Position numbers and translations under genes: made by a program | Shown: positions 1-11,082 of the stretch, one piece after another | How the letters are laid out: every line of letters starts with the position of its first letter | Numbering within the stretch: position 1 is the first letter of the stretch | Notes under the pieces: model-generated | Seen by the model: the letters and a program-made list of their open reading frames with translations, nothing else | Told to the model about the DNA's origin: nothing | Databases searched by the model: none | DNA from: Microcebus murinus | Lineage: Eukaryota > Chordata > Mammalia > Primates > Cheirogaleidae | DNA length: 64,000 nt | Assembly: GCF_040939455.1 (NCBI RefSeq) | Contig: NC_134104.1 | Coordinates: 9,075,501 to 9,139,500, forward strand | Reading direction: 5' to 3'

Positions 1-215
1 GAGGAATCTAGATGGCTGTTTGCAATCAAGTTGAGAATAGGTATTAGGCATTCACATGCAAATGGTAAGTGGAATGTTTAGTTTGCAGGTCTGTAGTCAG
101 GAACTGAAGGTATATAACTGGAAGTCATTGGCATAGAGATAGTGTTTAAAGTGAAAATATTGGATGAGATTTCCTCAGGCTCGGGTGTAGAGGAAGTAAC
201 TGTGGAAATGGGAAA
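1..215 (+). repeat. Old mammalian interspersed repeat, family not assigned
   Basis: The text from about 30 to 210 follows, with many substitutions, a widely dispersed mammalian repeat that I recognise by phrases such as 'agtcattggcatagagata' and 'tggatgagat'. I cannot name its family with certainty. A different part of what looks like the same consensus is at 20225-20490. The copy runs off the left edge of the window and is old, judging by divergence. A RepeatMasker run would settle the name. Confidence 0.4.
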
Positions 216-777
216 ATGTTTAGAAAACCAAAGGGTTAGAAAATGAAACGGAAACAAAAAATATTGGAAAAAGTAAAGTATTTAGAAAACAAAAATGCTC
301 GGTGATAAAACTTGAGGCATGCAGCTAAAGAGTATTACTTAATGTTGCCTCAAGAAGGTAATAGAAAAACTGAAAAACTCTATAAACACTTAATAAGTTA
401 ATGGTAAACATCTTCTCACAGTGAGTATATTCAGATTATTTGTAGCACTTACTGGAAACTTCTAAAGCAATTCTAATTGTATATTATGTTAAAGTATAAG
501 TTTTATTATTATTTAGTTATGGCAAGGTCAATGGATGAGGAGATGGCTGCCCTTGGACAGACAGTTTGTTACTCACAGGCCCCAAGAAAAGGAGGTGACA
601 CACTGTGGGGACACACAGGGGGGCACCAGGGGGGTCAGGAGGGAGAGGAGGAGGGACACCTGTGCCCAGAGCCTTTGTCACGGTTTCTGCAGAAAGGAAT
701 GGGGGAGGCAGGGTTAGAATTGGCTAGTTGGACTAATTTCAGTGGGCTCTGGGGATGGGAGCTGTCCCTACTTGCTA
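216..777. other. Non-genic stretch, no repeat recognised
   Basis: The first half is A-rich. From about 590 to 660 there is a purine-rich, G-rich patch of AGG and GGGG runs. The 106-codon open frame here has no recognisable domain and begins in AT-rich DNA. It ends at the edge of the DNA transposon that starts at 778, so I do not call it a gene. Confidence 0.5.
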
Positions 778-1225
778 CCGTGTTTCCCCAAAAATAAGAC
801 CTACCCATAAACTAAGCCCTAGCAGGATTTCTAAGCATCTGCACAATACAAGCCCTACCGCAAAAATAAGACCTAGTGATGGGTGTGGCCACGCAGCGCA
901 TCTGCATAGCCCATGCATTTCATCACAGAGCGGTGAAGAAGACGAGCAACCCTTCTCCTCTGCCCCATGAGAGCTCTATTGTTCAACATGAGAGATTGAG
1001 GCCAATGGTTCTAAAGGAAATAGAGTCACCAGAAATTCAGGATGGAATTCGGGGTTTGGAGAGTTATGACGATGTTCCAGAAGAAGACGACTTAACTGTA
1101 TTTGAATAAATGTAGATGGTTGTACCATACTTAAAAAAAATAACACATCCCCTGAAAATAAGCCCTGGGGTATCTTCTTGAGGAAAAATAAATAAAGACC
1201 CTGTCCTATTTTCGGAGAAACATGG
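778..1225 (+). mobile_element. Tc1/mariner (pogo-like) non-autonomous DNA transposon, complete ends
   Basis: The left end reads CCGTGTTTCCCC followed by 'aaaaataagac'. The right end is its inverted partner, read on the minus strand as CCATGTTTCTCC followed by 'gaaaatagg'. Both ends are flanked by TA (776-777 and 1226-1227), the duplication expected of Tc1/mariner elements. The unit is 448 bp. The 'aaaataag' motif recurs inside each end, as subterminal repeats do. An internal open frame (876-1109) ending in an acidic tail looks like the 3' end of a transposase gene, so this is probably an internally deleted copy. The superfamily follows from the TA duplication and TIR shape; the pogo assignment is inference. 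Confidence 0.7.
876..1109 (+). pseudogene. Probable C-terminal remnant of a DNA transposase
   Basis: This 77-codon open frame lies wholly within the transposon at 778-1225. Its last third is rich in Glu and Asp and ends in a stop just before the right terminal repeat. Acidic C-termini are usual in pogo/Tigger-type transposases, and the position just inside the right end fits a deletion derivative that kept the 3' end of the gene. No helix-turn-helix or DDE catalytic motif is present, so it cannot be active. It could also be a chance frame; the argument rests on position and composition. Confidence 0.35.
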
Positions 1226-1236
1226 TAAGTGCTTGG

Positions 1237-1439
1237 CCCTGGGGCGATTAGGGCAGGAGGACAGTGACCCAGAGTGGAGGGCGGGTATATACATACATAA
1301 CGAGTGATAGGCGCACCATCTGAGGGATGGTCATGCTGGAGACTCAGACTTATGGGGGGAGGGGGGAAAGGGCACTTATTGAAACTTTAAAATCTGTACC
1401 CCCATAATATGCCGAAATAAAAAATAAAAAAAAAAAAGG
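1237..1439 (+). mobile_element. 5'-truncated L1, strepsirrhine-type 3' UTR with poly(A)
   Basis: The segment contains a G-rich run near 1355-1368, then 'aatctgtacccccataatat', and finishes in an A-rich tail at about 1422-1438. This is the 3' end I associate with young lemur and galago L1. The sequences at 1227-1236 (aagtgcttgg) and 1440-1449 (aggtgcttag) match at 8 of 10 positions and may be the target-site duplication. If so, the L1 landed at the very edge of the pogo-like element at 778-1225. Only the 3' UTR survives. Confidence 0.7.
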
Positions 1440-1959
1440 AGGTGCTTAGGGGGATGGGTTCTGGATTCCATTTGTTGGTTTGCATTTGGGAGGTGAGCTT
1501 GTGGGTGAATTGTTCACCAGCTCTAGGAACTGACACATTTTGGGAGGAGCAGTCCCTCTAGGCTTAGGGAAGTCCCAGATGTCAAAACATCAGAACACAG
1601 AAAATAAGAGACAGGGTTAATATATACATAAACTATTTCAGAGTATTAAAAAAGTTTATGAAACTATCATAAACTTGATACTAGACCTGGCAAGAATGAG
1701 AAGGGAGAGTTACAACCCAAACGTACCCATGAACATAGATGCTAAAATCATACACAGCATGCCATCTGTAAATGATGAAAGTTTTGTTTCCTTTGTATCC
1801 ATCTTCATTCAGTTTATTTTTCTTGCACTTTTTCTTGCACTTGTGAGAACATCCACTAAAATGTTGATAGAAATGATAATAACGTACATCTGTATCTTAT
1901 TCTTCATTCTCCATGGAAAGCTTTTAATATTTTATCACGAAGTACAGTATTTGCTATAG
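1440..1959. other. Non-genic spacer
   Basis: I see no gene here. A short inverted repeat ('gtttatga' and 'tcataaac', 1651-1674) could form a small hairpin. The 94-codon open frame starting at 1675 is hydrophobic and AT-rich, runs up to the L1 fragment downstream, and has no recognisable domain. Confidence 0.45.
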
Positions 1960-2960
1960 ATTTTCTTTATAGGTTATGGAGGGCCTTTTCTATTCCCAGT
2001 GTGCTAAAAGGTTTTTCTTTAACATGAGTAAATGTTGAATTTTATGTAATCATTTTTCTGCATCTATTGGAAGGATCATATGATGATTTTACCTTTAGTC
2101 TGTTAATATGATTAATTATATTAATTCATTTTCTAATATTGATCCAACTTTTCATTCCTAGGATAAATTGAGATTTATCATAATGTATTTTCCTTTTCTA
2201 TACATGACTAGATTCAGTTTGCAAATAATTGTTCAGGATTTTGTAATCTAAGTGCACATGTATATGTTGGTTTGTTATAAATCTCCCCAATCTGTTCATT
2301 TGGCCTATTTCTTTTCTCTAACAAGTTGTCAGTTCTCTTGAATTTTCTATATAAATAATCATAGAGTCTACAAATAATGACAGTTTTATTTTTTCCTTTC
2401 TGATGCTTATATCAATTATTTCTTTGTCGTGCCTTATTGTGCTGGCTAGAATATCTGGAACAATGTTATACAAAATCAGTGAGAATAGGCATTCTTGTCT
2501 TGTTCCTGACTTGTTTTGTTCCCTTTAAGATTCTGTTAATTCTTGACTATTTTGTATGATTTGGCTAGATTTCCTCTATCATATTAAGGGTGTTCCTCCC
2601 ACCCCTAACTTGTTTAAGATATTTGTCTTGTTACTCTGCAAGATGTTGAGTTTTACCTTTGTGTTTTTCTGCATCTACTGTAGTAATTATATAGCTTTTC
2701 TCCTATAATGAACTATGAATTATATTCGGAGATTTTCTAATGTTAACCTAATCTTGTATTCCTGGGATCAATCATACATGCCCATCATGCATTTATTTAA
2801 TAGTCTTCTAGATTTAGGTTACCAGTATTTTATTTAGGATTTTTATAATCATAAGATAGATTGGCCTGTAATACTTTTTTCTTTTATTGGCCTTATCCAG
2901 TTTTGGTTCCTAGGTGGTGCCAGCCTTATAATTCAAGGTGAGGAGCTTTTCCTGGAATAA
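1960..2960 (-). mobile_element. Old L1 ORF2 (reverse transcriptase region), antisense, two overlapping pieces
   Basis: Read on the minus strand this matches the L1 ORF2 reverse transcriptase region. The plus strand shows antisense phrases such as 'ttctgcatctattgga', 'gattcagtttgcaaataatt' and 'ggcattcttgtcttgttcct'. The 'tttttctgcatct' segment occurs twice, at about 2054 and 2668, each followed by similar text. The window therefore holds two pieces covering the same part of ORF2, either two insertions or one tandemly rearranged element. Frames are broken throughout. The age looks old (L1M-like), since many positions differ from young L1. Confidence 0.75.
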
Positions 2961-3474
2961 CTTGTATAAAAGGGAACAGTTTGTAGAACATACCTGAAAA
3001 ATCATGTGGCTCTCCACATTCTGTCTTTAGAATTAAGGACACTGCAGGCAAAGACGCCTGTTTTATTGTTAGCTGGTGTTTGGTCCTCAATCTGCAGGTG
3101 GCCTTCTGTCCTCAGGATTTGGGCTCAGCTATGAAGAGTCCAGACTCCTGCCTTTGACTTTATCTGGAGATGCTCCGGGCTTCAGCCTTCAGTGCCCTAT
3201 CCAGGTCCAATCCAAAGAGCAGACTTATGATCATCTCATTCTGGCCGAAGGAATTCAAGAAACAAAGCATTTAAAGTGAGAAATAGCCTTTTAAAAGTAT
3301 ATGGAAGTAAGGCATTCTGACCTCTGTTCTCTTCTCTCCCCAGTGGGGAAATTGGAGGCCCCTATCATAGTTAGAATATGTAAGTAATATGTGCAATAGA
3401 GCCTTGTCTTAATTTCTCCCTGGGTTTCCATTTTGCAGAAGATTTTGGAAAAATTCCAATTTGCAGAGCCTTCA
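2961..3474. other. Non-genic spacer, unidentified
   Basis: This stretch is moderately GC-rich, with a 67-codon open frame at 3076-3279 that I do not recognise. It may be part of an old repeat, but no diagnostic motif is visible. Confidence 0.4.
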
Positions 3475-3487
3475 AAAAAAACTAAGT

Positions 3488-3521
<34 letters not shown>

Positions 3522-3534
3522 ACTTAGTTTTTTT
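3475..3534. repeat. Perfect 60-bp palindrome with alternating AT core
   Basis: Seven A's followed by 'ctaagtgac' lead into an alternating (AT)n core of about 28 bp and then into the exact reverse complement, 'gtcacttag' and seven T's. Positions pair symmetrically about 3504.5 with no mismatch and no spacer. Such palindromic AT-rich sequences can extrude cruciforms and are known sites of deletion and rearrangement. The non-AT arms show this is not merely a TA microsatellite. Confidence 0.9.
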
Positions 3535-3537
3535 CAA

Positions 3538-3733
3538 TAGATATATATATCTTGGTATAGATATATATAGATAGATAGATATATCTTTAGATATATATCT
3601 AAATATATATAGATATCTAAATATATATTTAAATATATCTAGATATATATAGATAGATAGATATACCTATCTATAGATAGATAGATAGATATAGATAGAT
3701 AGATATATCTTTCGATAGATATATATATCTTGG
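3538..3733. repeat. Complex (TA)n/(GATA)n microsatellite
   Basis: About 195 bp of TATA, GATA and TATC units in both orientations directly follow the palindrome at 3475-3534. The phrase 'agatatatatatcttgg' or a close copy occurs at both ends of the block. Many internal stretches are themselves inverted repeats of one another, so the whole region can fold. Array length is probably polymorphic. Confidence 0.85.
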
Positions 3734-3774
3734 GGAAAATAAAGTCTGTATCAGCATCCTAGCTTCTCCAGGGC

Positions 3775-3882
3775 ATCATCTCTGTTTATTTGTCTTTGAA
3801 TCCCCAGCATTGAGCATAATGCCTGGTGTGTCACAGGTACTCAATGAGGGACTGTGTGTTGAAGATGTTTGTCCTTGTCTAA
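3775..3882 (+). repeat. L2 LINE 3' end
   Basis: The order 'tgaatccccag', 'aatgcctggtgtg', 'gtactcaatgag' follows the conserved L2 3' end. That consensus runs from 'tatccccagcacctagcac' through 'gtgcctggcacatag' to 'ggtgctcaataaat'. Divergence is high, as expected for an element of Mesozoic age. Confidence 0.6.
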
Positions 3883-4851
3883 ATAACTCACAAAATCAGT
3901 GTCAAAATCAGGCCAGGCAATGAATATTCTATTTTGAGTGGAGAAAGCTCATTTTATTTCTGTTTGAAAGTAAAAAGTTCCCAAACAAACAAACAAAATG
4001 ATGGAAAATTGACGTGTTTTGGGGACTTGCTAATATCTCCTATTTGATCACTTACGTGATGTGTTAGTTTCTGATATTAAAATGCTCTATGCTTGCATTC
4101 ACTGCCTGCATTTCTTATCTTGGCCTTTTGGTGTCATTCTGAGATTAATCTGAAAAGCATATTAAACAAAGGTGAAATTATTTCCATGGCTTTGAGTCTT
4201 TTTGGTCTCTGATTTGAGGCGAAGATTATTGTACCTATGGTGAAGCTCACTAGTCTAACTTTTTCAGGGTTATCTTAACTGTATGTTTTATAGTGGGCAT
4301 GTGATTGGGAAACTTCAAATATGTAGTTAACCAGTGATAGTAAAATATGGATAGTCTAGAAAGAGCTTTTTCTAAAAGTACTTTTTGTTATCATGAGAAC
4401 TTTCAGTGGAAGCAAAACCAAGGTCCTAAAGCCATAGCAGAGTCTGATTCATTCTCAATGATTTAGAAACTAAAAGGAACTGCTTTCCTTGGGGCCACAG
4501 AGAGATGACCATCTTAATGTTCCCCTTTTCTGTTCTGTATGTGTGGTAGTCATATCCTTTTGTCTATCTTTGAACAAGTATGAAAACCCTCTGGACTTCA
4601 AACATACTGCCAAGCCCAGTGCCAGGCATGCGTGTGCCCTCCTCCTTCAACTTACAGGAGATTACATGTCTCAACAACTTTTTTTCCCACCATTAATTAT
4701 ATTTTTTCCTCTAGTTGTCATTTTAAGGCAGTAGACTTAATGAAGTAGACTTTTTTGTGCTGTGATATTATACATAAGTGAATAAAACAAATAAAATAAA
4801 CATTGGCAAATAGTAAGAAGCAAAAGTTATGAATCTATTATATTTGTGTGT

Positions 4852-4897
<46 letters not shown>

Positions 4898-7800
4898 TGT
4901 GTGTGTGTGTGTGTACTATGTACCATAGAATTTCCCAGAAATCCAGTCCTTTAGGCTGCATTCATTCTCAGGGAAAGGAGCTGTGTTTGTTACTTGAATC
5001 TTTAAAGAAGGTCACTATGTGAGATAATCAGTGTATTAATTCCATTGCCCGTGGCATGCCTGCCAATTGCTGGGGACTTGAATGATTTTTCTTCCAATTT
5101 TATGGCCAGAAAAACACTGGAGATCCATGTCTCAAAATATTCCATTTTAATTCTGATCCTATCCGAACAATATAGCAAAGTGTTAAACTAAACTTTCTCG
5201 GAAAATTATTACTCTAATTTGGACCAAATTAAAATTCCATCCTGTAGTTGGTCATTTCCCATGATGTGAGGTCAGTGGGGTTAGTTAAGAACTGTGAAGG
5301 GTCTGAGGTCTTTACCATATTCACAAGCTAACAGGTTGGCATGTCATGGATGCTGTACCAGAGACAAAGGACTTTGTTGCCATCGACTGCAAGCAGTGTG
5401 AACATCAGTGGGCTGCTTCTCCTTGTCCCCTAGTCCCCTGGGCATTGTACTGATGGGCCTGCACAATCGGTGGGTAGGAACTCTGTACTTAGGGAACCTG
5501 CATCTTATATAATGGGCAGTAAGCACGCTTGCCCTTTGCTCCAGAGGGAGACTTTGTGTCTATCTTCTAAGGCTGATTTCTATACAAACATCCTTGCAAA
5601 GGTGGTCCAGAGCAAAGGGTGGTCAATGACTCATTTGTAAAACATGTCTCTGGGAGACAGGGCAGAATATGCTTTGAGAGAGGTCTTGCCCTGAGCAGGA
5701 GAAAGCTGAGTATTTATCCTCCAGCCCTCATTCATTCTCGGCTGAGAGCTGCTCCAGGGGCATTACTCTCTAGCACCTCCATCCCCCCACAGTACACCAC
5801 CGGAGAGATCCAAGGAGAGTGGGGGGCAGGCGGGAGTTGTGTGTGCTTATAGCAGGTACAGAGGACCATGTCTGACAGTAGTATGGACAATGCCTGCCTG
5901 GGCACACAGGTGTGACCCTGATACTATCTGCCACATTCTCCAGCTTAGGTCTTGTCCCTACCAATATTACCCATGTTTTTTGCCCTCCCAAACCATAGTT
6001 GAGTTGTTCGGTTTACCAGAAACCTTAGGCCTTAAGTGTCCACTGGTGATATTTCCAAAGATTTTCCTCATGTCATTCCTCTCAACCAGCTCACTGCTCA
6101 ACTGCATTCCTATTAGTGGGTAGTCAGGGGGAAGAAGTGAAACACAGAATTCAAAAAAGTCATTTGAGCTACTTATTAACATCCTGGGAAGGTGAGAAAT
6201 AATTGCTCAAATTTGCGTTTGAAAATAACTTTGTCTTTTGTCCCTGATCTCCGTGACCCCAGCTTTGGAAAATCAAGAGTTGGTCCTCAATCAAAGAGAG
6301 CGTCAATGATTATTTTAAGAACAAATTGAGGAAATGTAAGCACAAGGTCTTTCATCACCTTTTCACCATGATTAGATTTATTTGTTTCCTCTTTGACAGT
6401 ACCCTCCTCCTTCAAGCTCTCCAACTGCTTTAGAATCAAGGGTGAAAAATGAAACCTAATTCCTGCTTTTAAGAAAATGAAAGAATGTGCATGCCGTATT
6501 GACAGGTGCATTTCCTGTGGCATAAAAGTACCAAGGATTTTGAGAAAAGAACTGTGTAAACTTGCCCAGTGAGAAATCTACTAATTCAGAATCTGAGATA
6601 AATTTAAAATGCTGGTGAAGTGCATCGATAGATTAATTTTAGGGCTAGAAGTGGGGAAAGGGTTCGCCAAGCAAATTAAAAGGATAAACAAGGGAAATAT
6701 TAAGTCTTCATAAGGCTGGAGGCCAATAAATGTTTCTAAACACTTGTAAAACCATTTTGTATTTCAATGCTTCTGTGAAACCATGAGTGCTCTAATTCCT
6801 GATGGCCTTTTGTTTTTAAATCTATTATTGAAATCCTCAAAAAATTCTCTAGGACTTTCAGCTCTTTCCCTTCCTGGGGACTTGTCATCCTCGTTACCAT
6901 ATGAATTTGAAATTAAGTTGCATTTTATGAAAATGTTTCTCTACTTCAGACTTTTCCAAAACTTTCTACCCAATTAGGGAAAATTAATGAGGTTTACTGC
7001 ACTTTGTGTTGATATTTAGTCACCAGCAGACAGTCAGGCTTTGTGTCTTCCACGTTAGTGTTTGAAAGGAGAGAGTTGTTTTCTTAACTTGCCCAAAGTT
7101 TAGGAAAACACGATTCTAAAAAGATTTCTTCTTATTATTTCCAGAGTCTTCCACCTGCTATCTTCCAGTTGGCTTTCTTCATACTTTCCTGATGGGTTCC
7201 GGGTCTTCCAACTTGATCATTTATTCTGTCACAGTGTTTATATGATCATTACAGATAACAACATATGGAGATCCCTGGGCAGCCCTTGGGATTTAAGTAC
7301 AAATTCTTTATCTTGGAGATGAAGAAATGGAGACCCATAGAAATGAAGTAGAAACCATGAATTTCTTACTTCTATGCTGGTGCCATATACCAGGGGCCTA
7401 TTGCCCTGCGAGGATTGGGGGTAGGGGGGGAATTAGAATCTGGGTAAAAGTTGTATTGGTATTGTAATATCCCTAAAACTTCTGTCTTGGTTTGAAATTT
7501 GTTAAAGTGGAAAAGTTTAAAAATATGTAAAAGTTTTAGTCATATTTTAAAACTTTAGTCATATTTCTACATAGTGTAGAAGCAACAAATTCATGGCATT
7601 GTCAGCTGCTGGGTATTCCTGCTGTAACTAGAAGGTATATTTGTCCAAAAAAGTGGACAGTACTGAAACATCACACTGTACTCCATAAATATGTGCAATT
7701 ATTACATGTCAATTAAAAATGTTTACCTTATCTATGAATTAAACTTTGTTCCTATACAAAATTTTTTCCTCTTCTGATATTTTTTTCTTAATATTCTTAC

Positions 7801-8084
7801 AATATTTATTTTGAGTTACAGATAGGTATGAATTGTCTTTTTCCCCCATCATAAAATTTTGAGGCAGCAAAACTGACATTATTCATTTCATCCTGACCAG
7901 ATACTGAGAATTTTTAAGTTAGCCTTTTCTTAAAAGATACATGGTTTAAGCGAAATAACTAAAAATTAAATATAGTTCTTAATGAATATTTTACTTAATG
8001 CTATGAAGACTTGTATATCAAACAGTTTTATACAGGTTATAATTAATATACAATCTAATTTCTATACTCTAACTCTCATTATTT
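3883..8084. other. Repeat-poor non-genic region
   Basis: No gene is recognised. Apart from the TA/TG microsatellite at 4855-4914, this AT-rich 4.2 kb has little I can name. Several 60-94 codon frames (for example 5839-6123 on the plus strand) overlap others on the opposite strand and lack domain features. A weak MIR-like phrase is at about 7310-7345. It may contain conserved noncoding sequence, but I see no cluster of motifs strong enough to list. Confidence 0.45.
4855..4914. repeat. (TA)n(TG)n microsatellite
   Basis: About 36 bp of pure TA repeat pass through a short 'tgtag' interruption into about 20 bp of TG repeat. TA/TG tracts can adopt Z-DNA or cruciform forms and usually vary in length between individuals. 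Confidence 0.9.
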
Positions 8085-8345
8085 AATTTTTTTTAATTTT
8101 TAAATTTTTAATTATTATGGGTACATAATAGTGGTATATCTTTATACATTAAAGATAACATTGGGATGTTTTGATACAGACATGAAACATTAGCTAATCA
8201 AATCAGGGTAATTGGAGTATCCATAACCTCAGGCATTTATCATTTCTTTGTGCTAGTGACATTTCAGTTCCACTCTTTTAGTTATTTGAAAGTATACCCT
8301 AACTTATTGTTGATCACTTTCTTGTGCTATCAACTATTGTTCACT
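8085..8345 (-). mobile_element. L1 3' UTR fragment, antisense
   Basis: The plus strand shows the antisense of a primate L1 3' UTR. Successive phrases are 'attattatgggtacataata', 'gggatgttttgatacagaca', 'ttggagtatccataacctca' and 'ctcttttagttattt'. It abuts a sense-strand L1 fragment at 8350, so two L1 pieces meet tail to body in opposite orientations. Confidence 0.75.
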
Positions 8346-8349
8346 CTAT

Positions 8350-9690
8350 CTATCTATTAATGATAGATAATTCAGTGGAAAAGTATTACTTCTGGAATAA
8401 CAGCAAAATACAAAATATCTAGAAATAAACTTTTAAAGACCTGTTTGATGCTTATGAGAGTAGAACTAGAAAGCCTCATTAAGGAATATTTTTTGTTTAC
8501 TCATATAAACAGAGGACATAGCTTGTCATCGGGTAAGGAGACTGGATATTATTCAATGGTTTAAAGATGTCAATTCTTCGAAAATTAAGTCAAGCTCTTG
8601 CCTGCCCCCCACCTGGAACTTAAAAAATAATACTAGTGTTCATCTGGAAAAAATAAATATATGAGAATGGTCATGAACATTCGAAAAAACACAGTGAAAT
8701 TCGGAGGGAATTAAATCAACTAAGGATAAAGTATATGGAAGGATGTACATATATGCAAATATGGCACCGTTCTATATTGGGAACCCGGGCACCCTCAGAT
8801 TTTGGTATCTGAGAGAGGCCCTGGAACCAATCTCTTGAAGGACACTGAGAGATGACTGTATATATCCTTGGAAAGGGCAAGGAATTTATAAACATGACAC
8901 AATAATCAGAGGTAAAATAATGGGAACATTTGGTGATTTTAATTACTTAAAAGTTGGAAACTTCTGCATGACAAAAATTCTGTAAGTAAAACCAAAAGAC
9001 AAATGGTGAGCTAGCAGAAACATTTTCAAATACATACGATAAAGAGCGAATTTCATTGACATATGAAATATTTACAAATCGATTTAAAATAAAAAAAGCA
9101 AACAATCCATAGACAAAAGAAATAGTACGAGGCTAATAAACAAAAACTATTCAACACTTCTCAATGTCAAGAAACTCAAATTAAAACAAGCTGCTATTTT
9201 TTTCTAATCTGTCAGATGATGGACAACAAAAATGAATTTGAAATTGTCTGATGATGGCGCTTGTATGTCCACTGGCTCAATGGGAGTGTAATGAGGCAAT
9301 ATCTTTTCAGGGCAAAGCAAATTAATGTGCATTCTGTAAGAAATTATCCTGCCTCCATGCTCAGCCTTGTATATAAAGCAGCATGTTTAAAGATTTTTAT
9401 AATAACGTCTCTTGGGATAGCAGAGTTGAGGCATCCTAAATGTCCCTAAGTGAAAAGGGGCAAGATTGTTTAACAAATCATGAAAAATCCAGAAAGGAAG
9501 GAGAGCTACATGTGCTGGTATTGGACTGACTGCTTAGCAAATGCCATTAAGTGAATTCCAGCATGAGGCAGTATGTGCAATATGATCTCGCGGGTGGAAG
9601 GACCCAAAAACCTGTCTTTGATGATTATTTCTGGGTTGGAGCTGGGGTCTGGAGTAGGACAAAGGATTTGATTTTATTTCTGTACCAGTC
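8350..9690 (+). mobile_element. Old L1: end of ORF2 plus 3' region, sense, interrupted by MER2
   Basis: Phrases of the distal ORF2 appear in order: 'aaatatctagaaataaactt', then 'aagttggaaacttctgcatg', 'atttacaaatcgat' and 'aactcaaattaaaacaa', with 3' motifs such as 'gcatcctaaatgtccctaag' further on. Frames are destroyed. A MER2 fragment sits inside at about 8725-8865. The left boundary with the antisense L1 piece and the right boundary near 9690 are approximate. Confidence 0.65.
8725..8865 (+). mobile_element. MER2 (Tigger-family) 3' fragment inside L1
   Basis: The text follows the right-hand part of MER2: 'gataaagtatatgga', then a degenerate 'gcaaatatggcaccgt', then 'gattttggtatctgaga', 'cctggaaccaatc' and the terminal 'gatgactgta'. 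The left half of MER2 is missing, so this is a truncated copy or one with an internal deletion. The same family appears nearly complete at 28794-29494. Confidence 0.7.
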
Positions 9691-10469
9691 AGTGTTCATT
9701 TGCAGGAGGCAGAATGACTCTAGCTATTTTATGCAGAAATGGATGTAATACAGTTATTTCTTCTCCCAACATAGTATATGTGTTCCTGAAAAACTTTGTT
9801 CTCTTCAAAATTAATAACAGGGCATATGGATTCAGTGCAGATTCAAAACCTATATCACTGTACTCACAGCATCAGCAAACACAATGTTTGGAACCTCAGG
9901 GGACACTTGGACAACTGAGGCAGGCAACTGGACATGGCTGGAGTTAGCTTCAAAAATGTTTAAAAAAAATGAAAATGCTGGCTCACAGAGTGAGAAAATG
10001 CAGATGGAAGTTGTGAACACAGGAGCAAGAGCCCTTGCAAAAGCCTTTCAAGGCTGGGGGCACTTCCTGTCAAGGAAGGGGTCCTGGTGCAGGAGATCAG
10101 GTTTAATTTTCCTGGAGTAGAGCAGGGAAGTGTTTGTAGCTGAGCTGAGGATTTTTCTTTTCCTGCCCCTCTTGCTAAAAAAAGAAATTGTGTATGAACC
10201 AACGCAATTGTCATGATAAAGTGACATCACCTCCTAACCCCTTGTTCTGCATGAGCTCTTTCAGAGGCTTTGAAAGATGCATTGTAGCACAACGGACATG
10301 CTGGAAATGAGGACCTGCAGAATTGTTGGGAGTCTTGGCTGGCCACTGGGAGGACTCCAAGGACCAGTCTGGGCACTGGGCCTTCAGGGACACCACCACC
10401 TTGAGCGGGACGCAAGTAGGAGGCCACCAGTAGAACTGCTGAGTTCAAATACAAACTCTCAATGAATCA
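9691..10469. other. Non-genic, possible degraded repeat
   Basis: The start ('accagtcagtgttcattt', then 'aggaggcagaatgac') resembles the beginning of a known mammalian interspersed repeat whose name I cannot give. Open frames of 60-84 codons occur on both strands over the same bases, which argues against coding. Confidence 0.35.
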
Positions 10470-10640
10470 TAAAATAAGGTGGAGTGATGGATGAATATAT
10501 GGCAGATATGTGATAGAGCAAACATAGCACAATGTTAACAACTATAGAATCTAGGTGGTAGATACATGAGCATTCAGTATATAGTACCGTCAACTATTAC
10601 GCATGGTAGAAAAGATTCACAGTTTAAAAACAGAACAAAA
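10470..10640 (+). mobile_element. L1M-type 3' end fragment
   Basis: The phrases 'agtgatggatgaatata', 'gcaaacatagcacaatgtta', 'actatagaatctaggtgg' and 'atacatgagcattcagtat' follow the 3' UTR of older L1 (L1M). No body of the element is attached upstream. Confidence 0.65.
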
Positions 10641-11082
10641 CAGACCACAATGGTAGTCTCTCTCTGCAGCAGCTGCTGCTCTAACTGCCCCTCAGCATGC
10701 ACGAGGCCGGGGACTGGACACTGGGTTGGTGACTTGGCCCCACCACGGGCCCAGCTGTCCTGGATTTTGGAAGGGGAACGGAGTTGCAGGAGAGAGATCT
10801 CTCCTTCCTCTGCTTGTCATCAGCAGTGGCCCAAGTCGCAGGAAGATGGCCTTAACCTCCACCTCCACCCCTCCTTCCTTATCCTTGCAAATCTTTCAGG
10901 AATGTATCCAATTCAAAGAAGCCAGTTAGGCTGCTTAATTCAAGGAAATCTGAGAAATGTGGTTCTTAGCTTCCTAGTGGCCATAATGAATGAGGTCAAG
11001 TGCCAAGCCTCTTTATCTGCAATCTTATACTCCTTTGGATTGTTTGATTTCTTTTTCTTGCTTTTTTATTTTTCTGATTTTT
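10641..11082. other. Non-genic; longest open frame in the window is here but unsupported
   Basis: A 172-codon frame (10566-11084, plus strand) spans this stretch. It starts inside the L1 3' UTR fragment and ends in a run of Phe and Leu codons from T-rich DNA at the edge of the next L1. No domain, splice site pair or codon bias supports it, and I treat it as a chance frame in GC-richer DNA. The underlying 10650-11000 segment itself is unidentified. Confidence 0.5.
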
